Below, in pieces: positions 22,094 to 31,914 of a DNA stretch of 64,000 nucleotides. The stretch comes from Capra hircus. Its lineage: Eukaryota; Chordata; Mammalia; Artiodactyla; Bovidae. The position numbers and the translations under genes are program-made. The notes beneath the pieces were generated by a model. The model saw only the letters and a list, made by a program, of their open reading frames with translations, was not told where the DNA came from and searched no databases. The stretch spans positions 77,438,458 to 77,502,457 of the forward strand of contig NC_030823.1 in the NCBI RefSeq assembly GCF_001704415.2, given 5' to 3'. Every line of letters begins with the position of its first letter. The stretch's first letter is position 1.

Positions 22094-22374
22094 GCAGATT
22101 TTTTTTTCTGAATGTTTTGAGAGTCGCTCAGTTTAAAAATACATGTACCCAGACTATCCTGACTTTGACTTTGGGATTAAAACAGTCTATGCTGTGTTAT
22201 AAAGGACCCCATGGACATGGGACGCTGGTTCAGGTTGACAGAATATACCTATATGTTGTCTTAGATATGAGGAAGAAATTGATTCATCTTTCCTATGACT
22301 GTCTTTCCAAGGAAATACTCATAAAGGGATAGGCTCTAACTCATCAAAAATCAAGATAGTGACTGGGAAAATAA

Positions 22375-22482
22375 TTTCAGAAAGAATGGATAAATGTATA
22401 TGTATAACTGAATCACTTTGCTGTATGCCTAAAACCAACATAACACTGTCAATCAACCATGCTCCAATATAAAATGGAAATT
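22375..22482 (+). repeat. L1 3' end fragment
   Basis: 'tataactgaatcactttgct', 'caatcaaccatgctccaata' and taaaatgg: forward L1 terminus. Confidence 0.82.
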
Positions 22483-23524
22483 TTTTTAAAATCAAGGTAA
22501 AGAAATATTAGAAGTAAATCTAACAAAATTGATCTTCCTGATTCTGGGTGCTTTTTATACCAGAAAACCCATAGGGAATCCCTAGATGGGACCATTTATA
22601 GGGACTGTATTCCAGCAAGCAGTTTGGGGGCAAGCGGGGGAGAAGATGAGGCATTTTTTAATATTATATTTTTTGTCATACTACATGGTAATCAGATATG
22701 TTTTTAAATGATAGTCTGTTTATTACTAAAGTCTTTATGGGTTAGTCATAATAGCAACTTTGTTTCAGTATCAAGACAAAATTTGAATGATTTGAGGATA
22801 CATGAGCTACCACATAAAGTGAGGTTCTTTTAATCAAAATGTTTAAAGGTCAAATAATAACATTTCATATAAAATTTTAAAAGAAAACACACCCCTCCCC
22901 CCACCACCATTGAAATCTGTTTTTAGTTAATAGGAAATGGGAGTAAAATATTTTATTGAGTCTAAATATAAGCTTTCATATATTAAAAGAAAAGCTATTT
23001 ACAGGTGATTTGTTACTAAATACAGTCTTGGAGGGCACTTTTAATTACCAGAAAGGTAAGGTAACAATAAACACAGGAAATATAAATGAATATAGTGCTC
23101 ACAGAGCCGTGCTGCTATAAATAACCCCCGTGCTCTGTCACTATTATTAGCATGGATGAACAAAAGAAGATTCCAGAAATAGAAAGGGGAAGAGCTTCTC
23201 CAGGAGCCTTGTATTCCACGGAGTAGGAAATATTTGTAGCAAGCTCATGAATTTAGGGGGTTAATTAATTTTTAAAAAGGACATTTCCATGCTGTCTCTT
23301 TGCCAAGGAAATTCTTTTTACTGGCATGTTTGTAAAATTGGCAGGCTGATGTTTCCTCCGGGTGACACAAGGTGTGATGAAGAATCTTATCTTGACTTTC
23401 TTACTAAAATCGGCGTTGAGGGCTTGCCTTGTTAACTTATTTGGTTATTCCCACATTATTTCTCTAGGGGATCAGGTGATACGACCAAAGCTGGGAGGGG
23501 CTGTTGGGCAGCCCCGGCCAGGGG
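22483..23524. other. Repeat-poor AT-rich intronic sequence
   Basis: About 1 kb without a recognised young repeat. Candidate conserved non-coding DNA by composition only. Confidence 0.45.
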
Positions 23525-23650
23525 TCAGGTCTGAGCATCACCTGAGCCACCAGCCCTGAGCTCCGGGTCAGAGCATCTGTGGATGCGTCAGGTCTGAGCA
23601 TCACCTGAGCCACCAGCCCTGAGCTCCGGGTCAGAGCGTCTGTGGATGCG
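23525..23650. repeat. 63-bp tandem duplication, two copies
   Basis: Units starting tcaggtctgagcatcacctg at 23525 and 23588 are nearly identical; I see one substitution, gcatc to gcgtc. Confidence 0.95.
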
Positions 23651-23854
23651 CCCCTGTACCAGTTTGCTGGTTGATGAACGTGACAAGTGTGCGTCAAGCT
23701 CCCAGTCCTCCGGGTGCAACATGAAGCGGTGGGATTCCGGGGTAAATGAGAAAACCCAGTTCCCGCCCACAGACCACGCATGGCTGGGGGGCCAGACCTG
23801 CAGCTGATGAAGAATACATCATAGAGACGATCTCTATGCAGGAATGCAGAGCAG

Positions 23855-24014
23855 GGACTTCCCTGGTGGTCCAGCAGCCAGCTCTGCACTTCCAGCGCAG
23901 GGGAGCACGGGTTCGATCCCTGGCTGGGGAACTAAGATCCCATATGCTATGAAGCCAAGATGATAATAACAAACAAAGTAAAAATAAACTTGAATGTTAA
24001 AAAAAAAAAAAAAG
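23855..24014 (+). repeat. CHR-type tRNA-derived SINE with A tail
   Basis: Forward head 'cttccctggtggtccagcag', B-box-like gggttcgatccctggc, then 'ggggaactaagatcccatat' and an uninterrupted A tail at about 24000-24013. Confidence 0.94.
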
Positions 24015-24307
24015 GCAGGACAGAGCTGTACTCTAAGGGCACTGGGGAAAGCTTTGTAAAAATGGGGCCATCTGAATCAGCTCCATCTCGGAGGCTGCCT
24101 CATCTATAAAAGCAGATGGAGGCAGCTGTACTTGCTTATCTGCCAAGGGGCTAGTGAGAAACCAATAGATCTTAAAAGTGAGCTGAAACAAGTAAAAGTC
24201 AATATAAGCATAGGCTACTCTTATTCCACATGGCACATACAACGAATTTCTAATCTGTCTCACTTTTAATAACAAAGATTCACAGGCTTAAATAGTACTC
24301 ATCCTCG

Positions 24308-24515
24308 TGAGCATGTTCAGTCGTGTCTGACTCTTTGCAACCCCATGGGCTGTAGCTCACCAGGCTCCTCTGTCCACGGGATTCTCCAGGCAGGAATACT
24401 GGAGAATCCATTTCCTCCTAAAGGGGATCTTCCCAACCCAGGGATCAAGCCCACGTCTCTTTTTGTCTCCCGCATTTGCAGACCCATTCTTTACTACCGT
24501 GCCATCTGGGAAGTG
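24308..24515 (-). repeat. Bov-tA SINE
   Basis: From catgttcagtcgtgtctgac through 'ggattctccaggcaggaata' to the reversed head (tactaccgtgccatctggga ag). Contains a small internal loss where 'gtgggttgccatttcc' should be. Confidence 0.93.
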
Positions 24516-25056
24516 CACAAACAGTTCACTGCCTGCTCATTTTGTTTTTCTTTTTTGATAACTAATGATGAGTGTAATTATTTGAAAACTGACGATGAAA
24601 GTGTAGTTAAGTGACAGAAACATGAATCTCAAATACTTTTTGGTTCTTGTTTTTGATCAGTATGGTCCAGAATCAAAGGAAGAAATGAGAATTCCTCCAA
24701 AATACAGTTATGTTTTCCCATAAGTAATAATGATAGTAATTACTTCTGAAGTAGTTATATTTGTGGTGATTTTCAGGATGTGGAGTTATGACAGTGTGGT
24801 AATTAGTATTAATGTTAGATCACTTTTGAAGAAAAGACAGATTCCTTATGCACAAACTGTGTTTTCAGGTGAAAGAGATCATCTTTCTTAGGCAAATTAA
24901 ATATCAGATTTGTCTCTGTCCAGCAAATATTTACTTTCTTATCCTCAGTTGGCTAGCTGGCGCTGTGATTTGCTGATTTATTCCACAAGTATTTTTTAAG
25001 TGCCTGTTTTGTGCATTGTCAAACTGGGTGAGCAACATCTTATGGAATATGTTCCA
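24516..25056. other. AT-rich intronic sequence, nothing recognised
   Basis: No young repeat. The part near 24975-25040 has a vague MIR-like look that I cannot support firmly. Confidence 0.4.
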
Positions 25057-25069
25057 ATATGTCTTTTTA

Positions 25070-25230
25070 CTTATTTTTTAAAATATATTTATTTGATGTA
25101 TTTATTTATTTGGCTGCACTAGGTCTTACTTACTGCCTGTGAAATCTAGTTCCCTGACCAGGAATCAATGCCCACTGCATTGGGAGTGCAGAGTCTTAGC
25201 CGCTGGACCACCAGGGATGTCCCGAGCAAT
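25070..25230 (-). repeat. CHR-type SINE with perfect 13-bp target-site duplication
   Basis: T/A-rich start, 'tttggctgcactaggtctta', 'gttccctgaccaggaatcaa' and the reversed head 'gccgctggaccaccagggat'. atatgtcttttta occurs at 25057-25069 and 25231-25243. Confidence 0.95.
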
Positions 25231-25249
25231 ATATGTCTTTTTAGAATGA

Positions 25250-25372
25250 AACTTTTTTTTAAATTAATTTTTAATGGAGTATAGTTGCTTTACAACATTG
25301 TGTTACTTTCTGCTGTATAGGAAAATGCATCAGTTGTACATCATATACATATATCCCCTCTTTTTTAGATAG
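25250..25372 (-). repeat. L1 3' fragment
   Basis: Reversed L1 terminus: 'atggagtatagttgctttac', 'ttctgctgtataggaaaatg' and 'catatacatatatcccctc'. Confidence 0.85.
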
Positions 25373-26508
25373 AATGAAACACTTAAACATATGTGCAAGT
25401 CAGTCATGGATTGCATTTCCCACTCAGCACCTCCATTCATATAAGTGAATCAGTGTTTGACCACAAAAAAAGAGGGAAGCCTCTTTTTATTGCTTTGGCA
25501 GTATTCAAATTAATTTGGAGGATGCAAAGGATTTGAGCAGACAGATTACCATTTAAAATTACCATCATGAATAACTTTGACTTCCTATATTGCATTTGTT
25601 AAAAGTAGACGAGAAGCAGAGAAAAGGGGGAAACAGGAGGTCTGTGCCCTTGCTCCTTTACTGACAGGCTGGCATAAAGCTTTACCCTGACCACCCAGGT
25701 TCAAGTTCAAAGTCACAGTCCCAAGACTGTGTCCAGGGTCCAGCCCTCCCTGTAGTCCATTCACACTGGCTTCTCTCCCGGAAGCCCTCTGCCTTCCTCC
25801 TTTTAGCAGCTCGCACTGAGCTGAGACTTCTCTAGTTGGGAGCCTTCATGAGACCCCTGTTTCCAGGTTTCCAGTAAATGTAAGCATGGTAGTTTGAATT
25901 TTGAAAGGAAAAAAAAAAAAATCAAAGTGTATATGAAAGCTCTTCTGCTTTCATTTGACCTCTTCTTGTTAAGAAACAATAGTGTTTATTTCTCATGTTT
26001 GGCTTAGAATTTCTTTGGTACTCGGTCCTCTCCATTTTTACAAGAAGCAAAGCTCAGTCCCATCTTTAGCAAACAAAATGGTTTTCAGTTGAGGGTGGGT
26101 GGGGAAGTTCTATGAAGATTGAGTGGGAACGTCAACCCAAGGACATAATAGACAAGAAACCATTTTTTTCCTCCTTTTCTTCAGAAGTGGTCTTCCGCAT
26201 GGTTTAATGTGCTAACATAACCCCGGTTCCAATATTTCAAAAGATACAGAACTTCCCAGCATGATGATAAAGTTTTCCTGTGTTCCAATAATAAAACCTC
26301 AGCGTACCAGTGACTTCCAGCTCCTTTGTGGCAACTTGTGAAGACCAACCAGGCCCCGTCCTCAGCCTGCAGTATCAGTGTGGGTGTCGGAAACAGATGT
26401 TCACGGGACAATGCCATTTGTTGTCACTGCCGATACTATGTGGCAACTCGCCCAAACGAAATTGTTTGTGGATGGAAAAGAATGTAAGCAGTGATTCATG
26501 CCCAGGAA
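25373..26508. other. Repeat-poor intronic sequence
   Basis: About 1.1 kb with no recognised repeat other than a short A run near 25908-25921. Short ORFs show no domain. Confidence 0.45.
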
Positions 26509-26529
26509 TTTTTTTTTTTTTTTTTTTTT
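26509..26529. repeat. T homopolymer (21 T)
   Basis: Uninterrupted T run; could be the reversed tail of a lost retroposon, but nothing recognisable follows. Confidence 0.9.
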
Positions 26530-26982
26530 GGCTGCAGGCTGATCATATTTTTGTTTGTTTTAAATCGCAGACCATTAATGGATTAAAAATTTTAGGGTAA
26601 CTTATTATTAGAGGATCTTTTCCGTTTTTGGGGGTCCAGCATTTCCTTCTAAAAGGAGTGACTATTTTAGGTGCTTTACTGGAAATATTCAGTGCCTTGC
26701 TTTTATCTGAGGAGTCCTGCCTCGTTTCTTATTTTTGTTCATAATTTGGAAGCACAGAGAAGTCAAAATAATCAAACATTAAGTAGAACGTTTATTGCTG
26801 ATAGGCAGCGTTATATGATCTTGGTTTGAACTTTTCATGGTTATTCCAAAGGAGCAGCCATGCTTACCGTAAGAGATAATGGTTTTATCTGTGCAAATTA
26901 AATATTAATTTATAAAGAAGCTTAAAATATGCTTACAATGAAATAGGTACTACAAAGCTACTTAAAAATTAGGCCCACTGTG
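26530..26982. other. AT-rich intronic sequence, nothing recognised
   Basis: No repeat or coding signal recognised. Confidence 0.45.
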
Positions 26983-26983
26983 T

Positions 26984-27027
<44 letters not shown>

Positions 27028-27040
27028 TCACTCACACACA
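26983..27040. repeat. (CT)n(CA)n compound microsatellite
   Basis: CT run to about 27009 passing directly into CA, then cact/ctca units. Confidence 0.95.
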
Positions 27041-27985
27041 TCTTTTTCAGGAAGGAAACCTAACAAGAATTCAAGGCATCATATCCATCATTCTACCGCT
27101 GTTTTTATCAAAACAAATTGTAATCCACAAAGGAAAGTCTTTTCATGTTTATTCATAACAGCAGATGCCTAAGGCCATAATTATAAAATGTTCTATGTTT
27201 TTTTAAAAGACATAGGTATCTCTTATAATTAGGTTTCTGCATCACAAAAAAATTATTTCAGGGGACATGAAACAAAATCTGACTTTTAAACAACAGCCAA
27301 AGGAAAGAAAGGCTGGGATCACACGTAGAGGAGTCCTAGGCTGGAAGCAGGAGTCTCGGTCTCCTTCCACACACGGCTGTTTTAAGTCGTGGCCTGTGGC
27401 GGCCGCATCTCACCCTCTGTTGTCTCATCTGTAGGGTGACGGGTCAGGCTGGGTGACCTTTGGGGCCTTTCCAGTTCTCCCAGTTCCAGATTCTTGTTTG
27501 GTGGTAAAACCAACAGTAGGGCTTCAGTTTCCACTTCTGTCCATCCTTGTTCACCTTCTTTGGATCACAGGCACCTCTGAGCATCTGACGAGGATTATCA
27601 TGACTCTTCCCAGGAAATTGCATGAACAGGAGTTTGCATGCAGTCTTGGGGCTTCACAGACCCCTTGGAGCCCAGGGAGGGGCCCCAGGTTAAAAATCAT
27701 TTGTGACTGGGCAGCTTCATGTTTTTGTGAAAATTTGATGAGGCATTTAAAAATAGCTCAAAACTTTAGCAGCAGAACTTTAAAAATTATTATTTAGGTT
27801 AACTATTTTTATTCTCTAATGTTTCCACATGATAGACTGCACATTGGTGTCAGCCTGCTTGAAGAATGGAAATTCAACGTTACTGGGTCAGCTAAAGAGC
27901 AGTGTGTATGAGAGACCCTGTGTGTGTGCACGGCTGGAGGGCAGGGTGTCACACATCCCAGCCAGGGCTCGCTTCAGGGCAGGAA
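27041..27985. other. Intronic sequence, possible MIR at about 27330-27475
   Basis: 'ttgtctcatctgtagggtga' near 27420 is MIR-like, but its neighbours are too diverged to be sure. The rest shows nothing recognised. Confidence 0.4.
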
Positions 27986-27995
27986 ATGAGTGAAC

Positions 27996-28204
27996 CGAAA
28001 GTGAAAGTGAAGTCGCTCAGTCGTGCCCGACTCTTTGCGACCCCATGGACAGTAGCCTGCACCAAGCTCCTCCGTCCATGGGATTTTCAAGGCAAGAAGT
28101 ACTGGAGTGGGTTGCCATTTCCTTCTCCAGGGAATCTTCCCGACCCAGGAATCGAACCCAGGTCTCTCACATTGTAGACAGACGCTTTGCCGTCTGAGCC
28201 GCCC
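27996..28204 (-). repeat. Bov-tA SINE
   Basis: 'gaagtcgctcagtcgtgccc', 'gttgccatttccttctccag', 'cttcccgacccaggaatcga', then the reversed head ending ctgagccgcc. Confidence 0.95.
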
Positions 28205-28286
28205 TGCTTGCATCTCCCATCAGCGAATCGAGACTTCTGTTGTCTTTTTAATTTATGAAGAAATCAAAATTAAATGCTCCTAACAA

Positions 28287-28502
28287 AGGGCTTTCCGAGT
28301 GGTTCAGTGGTAAAGAGTCTGCCTGCAATGCAGGATCCACAGAAGACCCGGGTTCAATCCCTGGGTCAGGAAGATCCCCTGGAGGAAGGCACGGCAGCCC
28401 GCTCTAGTATCCTTGCCTGGAGAGTCCCATGGACAGAGGAGCCTGGCGGGCTACGGTCCACAGGGTCACAAAGAGTCAGACACGACTGAGTGACTTCACT
28501 TG
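28287..28502 (+). repeat. Bov-tA SINE
   Basis: 'gtggttcagtggtaaagagt', cgggttcaatccctgggtca, 'ggagcctggcgggctacggt' and cagacacgactgagtgactt. Lies 82 bp from an oppositely oriented Bov-tA (27996-28204), forming an inverted SINE pair. Confidence 0.96.
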
Positions 28503-28768
28503 AACTTATGCCCCAAAGAGCCTAGGAGCCTAGGGAGGACCATTTCTAGCTCTGTCCATTTTCTGTACTCTACACAGAATATGGAATGGACAGAGTAAGA
28601 GCAACTCGTCATATATAAGAACAAAATAGGAATTAATCCTAAAGGAGATTTAAGAATATTTAAACTGCTAATTTCCTACCTTCCAGCATAGGTCTCTCTA
28701 TTTTTAAGCCACCCGTGGGTGATTCAACATTATTCTAAATTCTAATGTCATTTGGAGAAAGCTTTGGA

Positions 28769-28901
28769 CTTTTTTTTTTTTTTTTAATTTTTGGTTGCAT
28801 CATGTGGCCTGTGGAATATTAGTTCCCTGACCAGGGACTGAACCCAGGCCCTCAGCAGTAAAAGTGCAGAGTCCTAACCGCTGGACTGGCACAGAATTCC
28901 T
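28769..28901 (-). repeat. CHR-type SINE
   Basis: Begins with a T run, 'ttagttccctgaccagggac', 'agtcctaaccgctggactgg'. tggact on both sides may be a remnant duplication. Confidence 0.9.
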
Positions 28902-30175
28902 GGACTCTGTAAGGTACTTTCATGCAGGTGATCTTATTTGGTCCTTAGTGAGCTATCGTTTTGGGGGGGTTGGGGGAGGGAGGGATACAGACATCGATAA
29001 ATGTGTGCAGTTCCTTTTAATGAGTCACATGAGTTTCAAAAAATCTACTCACCTGCTTCTTTCACCCAGCAAATTTATAAGCTTCAGTCAAACTTTGTTT
29101 TTATCGTCACAACCACAGCGTTTAAGTTCTCAAGCGGACACATTCCTCATGGGCTCCCTTTTACATTTTTCGAATTCTATTAACTTCTCTGCGTTCAGGT
29201 CAAATTAGATAGATGGATGTTGCCTCCTCTTGGCAGTCCCAGCCGGTCTAAGGCATTCTCCAGAACACAGAAATTCTAGTCCCGATGTTACAGGAAAGCC
29301 CCCCGCTCCCCTTGACAGCAGTGATCCCGAGGAGGGCGCCCCGCCCTCCTGTCCATACTCTCTGGACCAGATGTTATTGGCATCAGGGACACGCTGGGGT
29401 ACGAGATAACCCGCTCCGTCCATGGAGCAGAGTCCTCGGAGCTCCACATCCCGGCTTTGATCTCCGGCGGTATTTTTCTCTGTTATGTCACAGAGGTCAC
29501 CTGGCTCATGTGTGACAAACTGCTTGCATAAGTCACAGTGCCAGTGGCAGAGATTTGTAACCGTGCGCCTGGTCCATTGCTCTTGAATTATTTCACAGGC
29601 CCGCTGCTTTACATTTACACTCTGTCGGAAGATGAACAGGGGAAGGGAGTAAAACCAAGGGCAGGGTCTCATCCTGAAGGACGAGGGGAAACAGGTGGAA
29701 GGTTAATGGCCCTGGAGCGATTCCGCCAGCCGCTCAGCCTTGATATATGGGCCTCGGGCCTCAAACGGGCATTGGCTTTCAAAGATATATTATTTCATTT
29801 GAGGAGAGACATCCTGGAGTTCCTGCATTTGTCTGCTGATAGATGACCCCCCTGTCCACAATTGGTTATGGCGGCTGAGTTTTCCTTGGGCCCGCTCCCG
29901 TACATAAAAATTTTGCTGAGCTCTCCAACCTCTCACGGGCCCGGGGAGCAAGGGTGGGACGCGTGCAAGCCGGCTGCCAGGCTGCGGCTGGAATGCTGCT
30001 GCTATTTTGGTAGTTCCTTTTGAACCAGGAGGCAAGTGGGGGGTGAAAGACACCTCTCTTCATTCACGCAGAACTTGATACGGGTGGCCTTGCCCGAAAA
30101 AAAGAGCGTGGAAGGGACGGTGCTATCAGGCACGTGTGAGGGTCGTGAGAGACGAGCCTGGAGTAGTTGGGGGCA
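28902..30175. other. Repeat-poor intronic block, candidate conserved non-coding element at about 29450-30080
   Basis: No young SINE or L1 for nearly 1.3 kb. The 29450-30080 part has no recognisable repeat family and contains an aggtca half-site (gaggtcacctgg near 29490) and an attggttatggcgg block near 29861. Conservation is suspected from repeat depletion, not measured. Confidence 0.4.
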
Positions 30176-30360
30176 CTGCCCTGGCCGGCCAGTGGTTAGC
30201 ACGCCTCATATCCCGTGCAGGCAGTGCACACTCGAGCCCTGGTCGGGGAGCTAAGACGCCACACGCCTCGCGGCCAGACACCCAGAACATGAAAGCCGAA
30301 ACAATGCTGTAACAAATTCAATAAAGACTTTAAAAACGGTTCACATAAAAAAAAATCTTA
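30176..30360 (+). repeat. CHR-type SINE, diverged
   Basis: 'ggccggccagtggttagcac', 'cgagccctggtcggggagct', then the tail 'gtaacaaattcaataaagac' and an A-rich end, matching the tail at 47740-47785. Confidence 0.88.
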
Positions 30361-31297
30361 AAAACCACAAAACAGCGAACGCGGGGAGATGCTCCGTCAT
30401 TAGGATCTCCTTAGAGGCCACCAAGAGCTTCGGACTTTCCATTTTGCACCCACCCCTAAGCTTTGAATAAAGGGCTCCCTTAGTTGCTTTATTATTTTGT
30501 TCAGAAGATTTGAGTTGCTTTGGGGAAGGGAAAGAACGCAGACCAGTGAAGGATTTGCCCAGTGAGAACCGCCGGACAATGCAACCAAAAAATTTATCTC
30601 ATGGCTCAAATGTTTTTTGTGAATTGAACTTGGCCCCAGAGTGATGGAACCAGTGCCCCTTGGCCTCTGAGAAGTTGTCCTACAGATTATAGAGCGGCAA
30701 AAGTCACTCCTACTATTTATAGATTGAATGATCATGAAAATATTAGGCATTCTAGTAGGCCTTAATGTGCAAATCTTCTGCAACTAATTATTAACTCTAG
30801 TTGTGGGATGTGTCCATACAAAATCTTCAACTTTGTAACTCCTGATAACTGTTACACGAGCCTTGTCAGAGAGAGAATGGTTGTTTTCATGGCAAGCATT
30901 CAGGAAAAATGAGCTCTGTAAACTCACCATCTAAACAAAAGGTGAGTTTTCTTTCCAGTTCTTTTGTGTCCCAGTGCCCTTGTGTTTGGTGAGTATATAC
31001 AGTGTCAAAATTCTGTTTGTAGACATTTTTATACCGAATACTTTTGTCAAAGGCAAACTCATTATCATCATAGTACCTTGGGATTTATAAGAAGTTAATA
31101 TCGGGCAACCCATCTGATAATATATAAGCGCCAATAGGAATTTAATTTTTACGTGAGGGACCCAGCTGTGCCACAAATTCACATATATTGACAAGGCACC
31201 GTTGTCCCAATCCTCATTCAGACACCCTCAAGCCTGGCCCGCAGTGGAAAGATACAGTGTCTGACCATTGGCTCTCCTAGTAATATGCTTAGGTTAT
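30361..31297. other. Intronic sequence, nothing recognised
   Basis: AT-rich sequence without a recognised repeat or coding signal. Confidence 0.45.
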
Positions 31298-31496
31298 TGT
31301 TGTGCAGTTTCTAAGTCATGTCTGACTCTTGGCATCCCCTTGGACTGCAGCCCACCAGGCCTCTGTCCATGGGGTTTCCCAAGCAAGAGTACTGGAGTGG
31401 GTTGCCATTCACTTCTCCAGGGGATCTTCCTGACCCAGGGATCAGAGCAGCATCTCCTGTATGTCCAGGCAGATTCTTGACCACTGAGCCACCTGT
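31298..31496 (-). repeat. Bov-tA SINE
   Basis: 'cagtttctaagtcatgtctg', 'agtactggagtgggttgcca', 'ttcctgacccagggatcaga', and the reversed head (gaccactgagccacctg). Confidence 0.94.
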
Positions 31497-31705
31497 AAAA
31501 TACTGTAGGCTTATAGAGATGTTCTTTTCTTTTCCTCTGGAATATTGTAAAAGTGGAGGTTAGACCAGACTTTAGAGACCCACAGGAAGATGCCCTGGCT
31601 ATTTTAAGGAAAGCTTTAAAATCAGAACCGTTTATTACAGAGATAGTTGGATGGTGAGTGGCGTCTCCTTGTCCACTTGTTGCTTGGATGGATGAGGTCC
31701 CTGTG

Positions 31706-31914
31706 GGCTTCCCTGCTGACTCAGTGGTAGGGAATCCATCTGCCGACGCTGGAGACACGGGTTCAATTCCTGGGTCGGGAAGATCCCCTGGAGGAGGAAA
31801 TGGCAAACCGTTCCAGTATCCTTGCCTGGGAAATCCCATGGACAGAGGAGCCTGGCGGGCTACAGTCCACGGGGATCACAAAGAGTTGGACACAACTTAT
31901 CGACTAAACAACAA
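31706..31914 (+). repeat. Bov-tA SINE
   Basis: 'cttccctgctgactcagtgg', gggttcaattcctgggtcgg, 'gaggagcctggcgggctaca', and an end at gagttggacacaacttatcg. Confidence 0.96.

Noticed and set aside
31294..31839. 181-codon reverse ORF
   Set aside because: It is translated largely from two Bov-tA SINEs; the recurring 'FPRQEYWSGLPFPSPGDLP'-like peptide seen in many ORFs here is the antisense BovA body, not a protein family.
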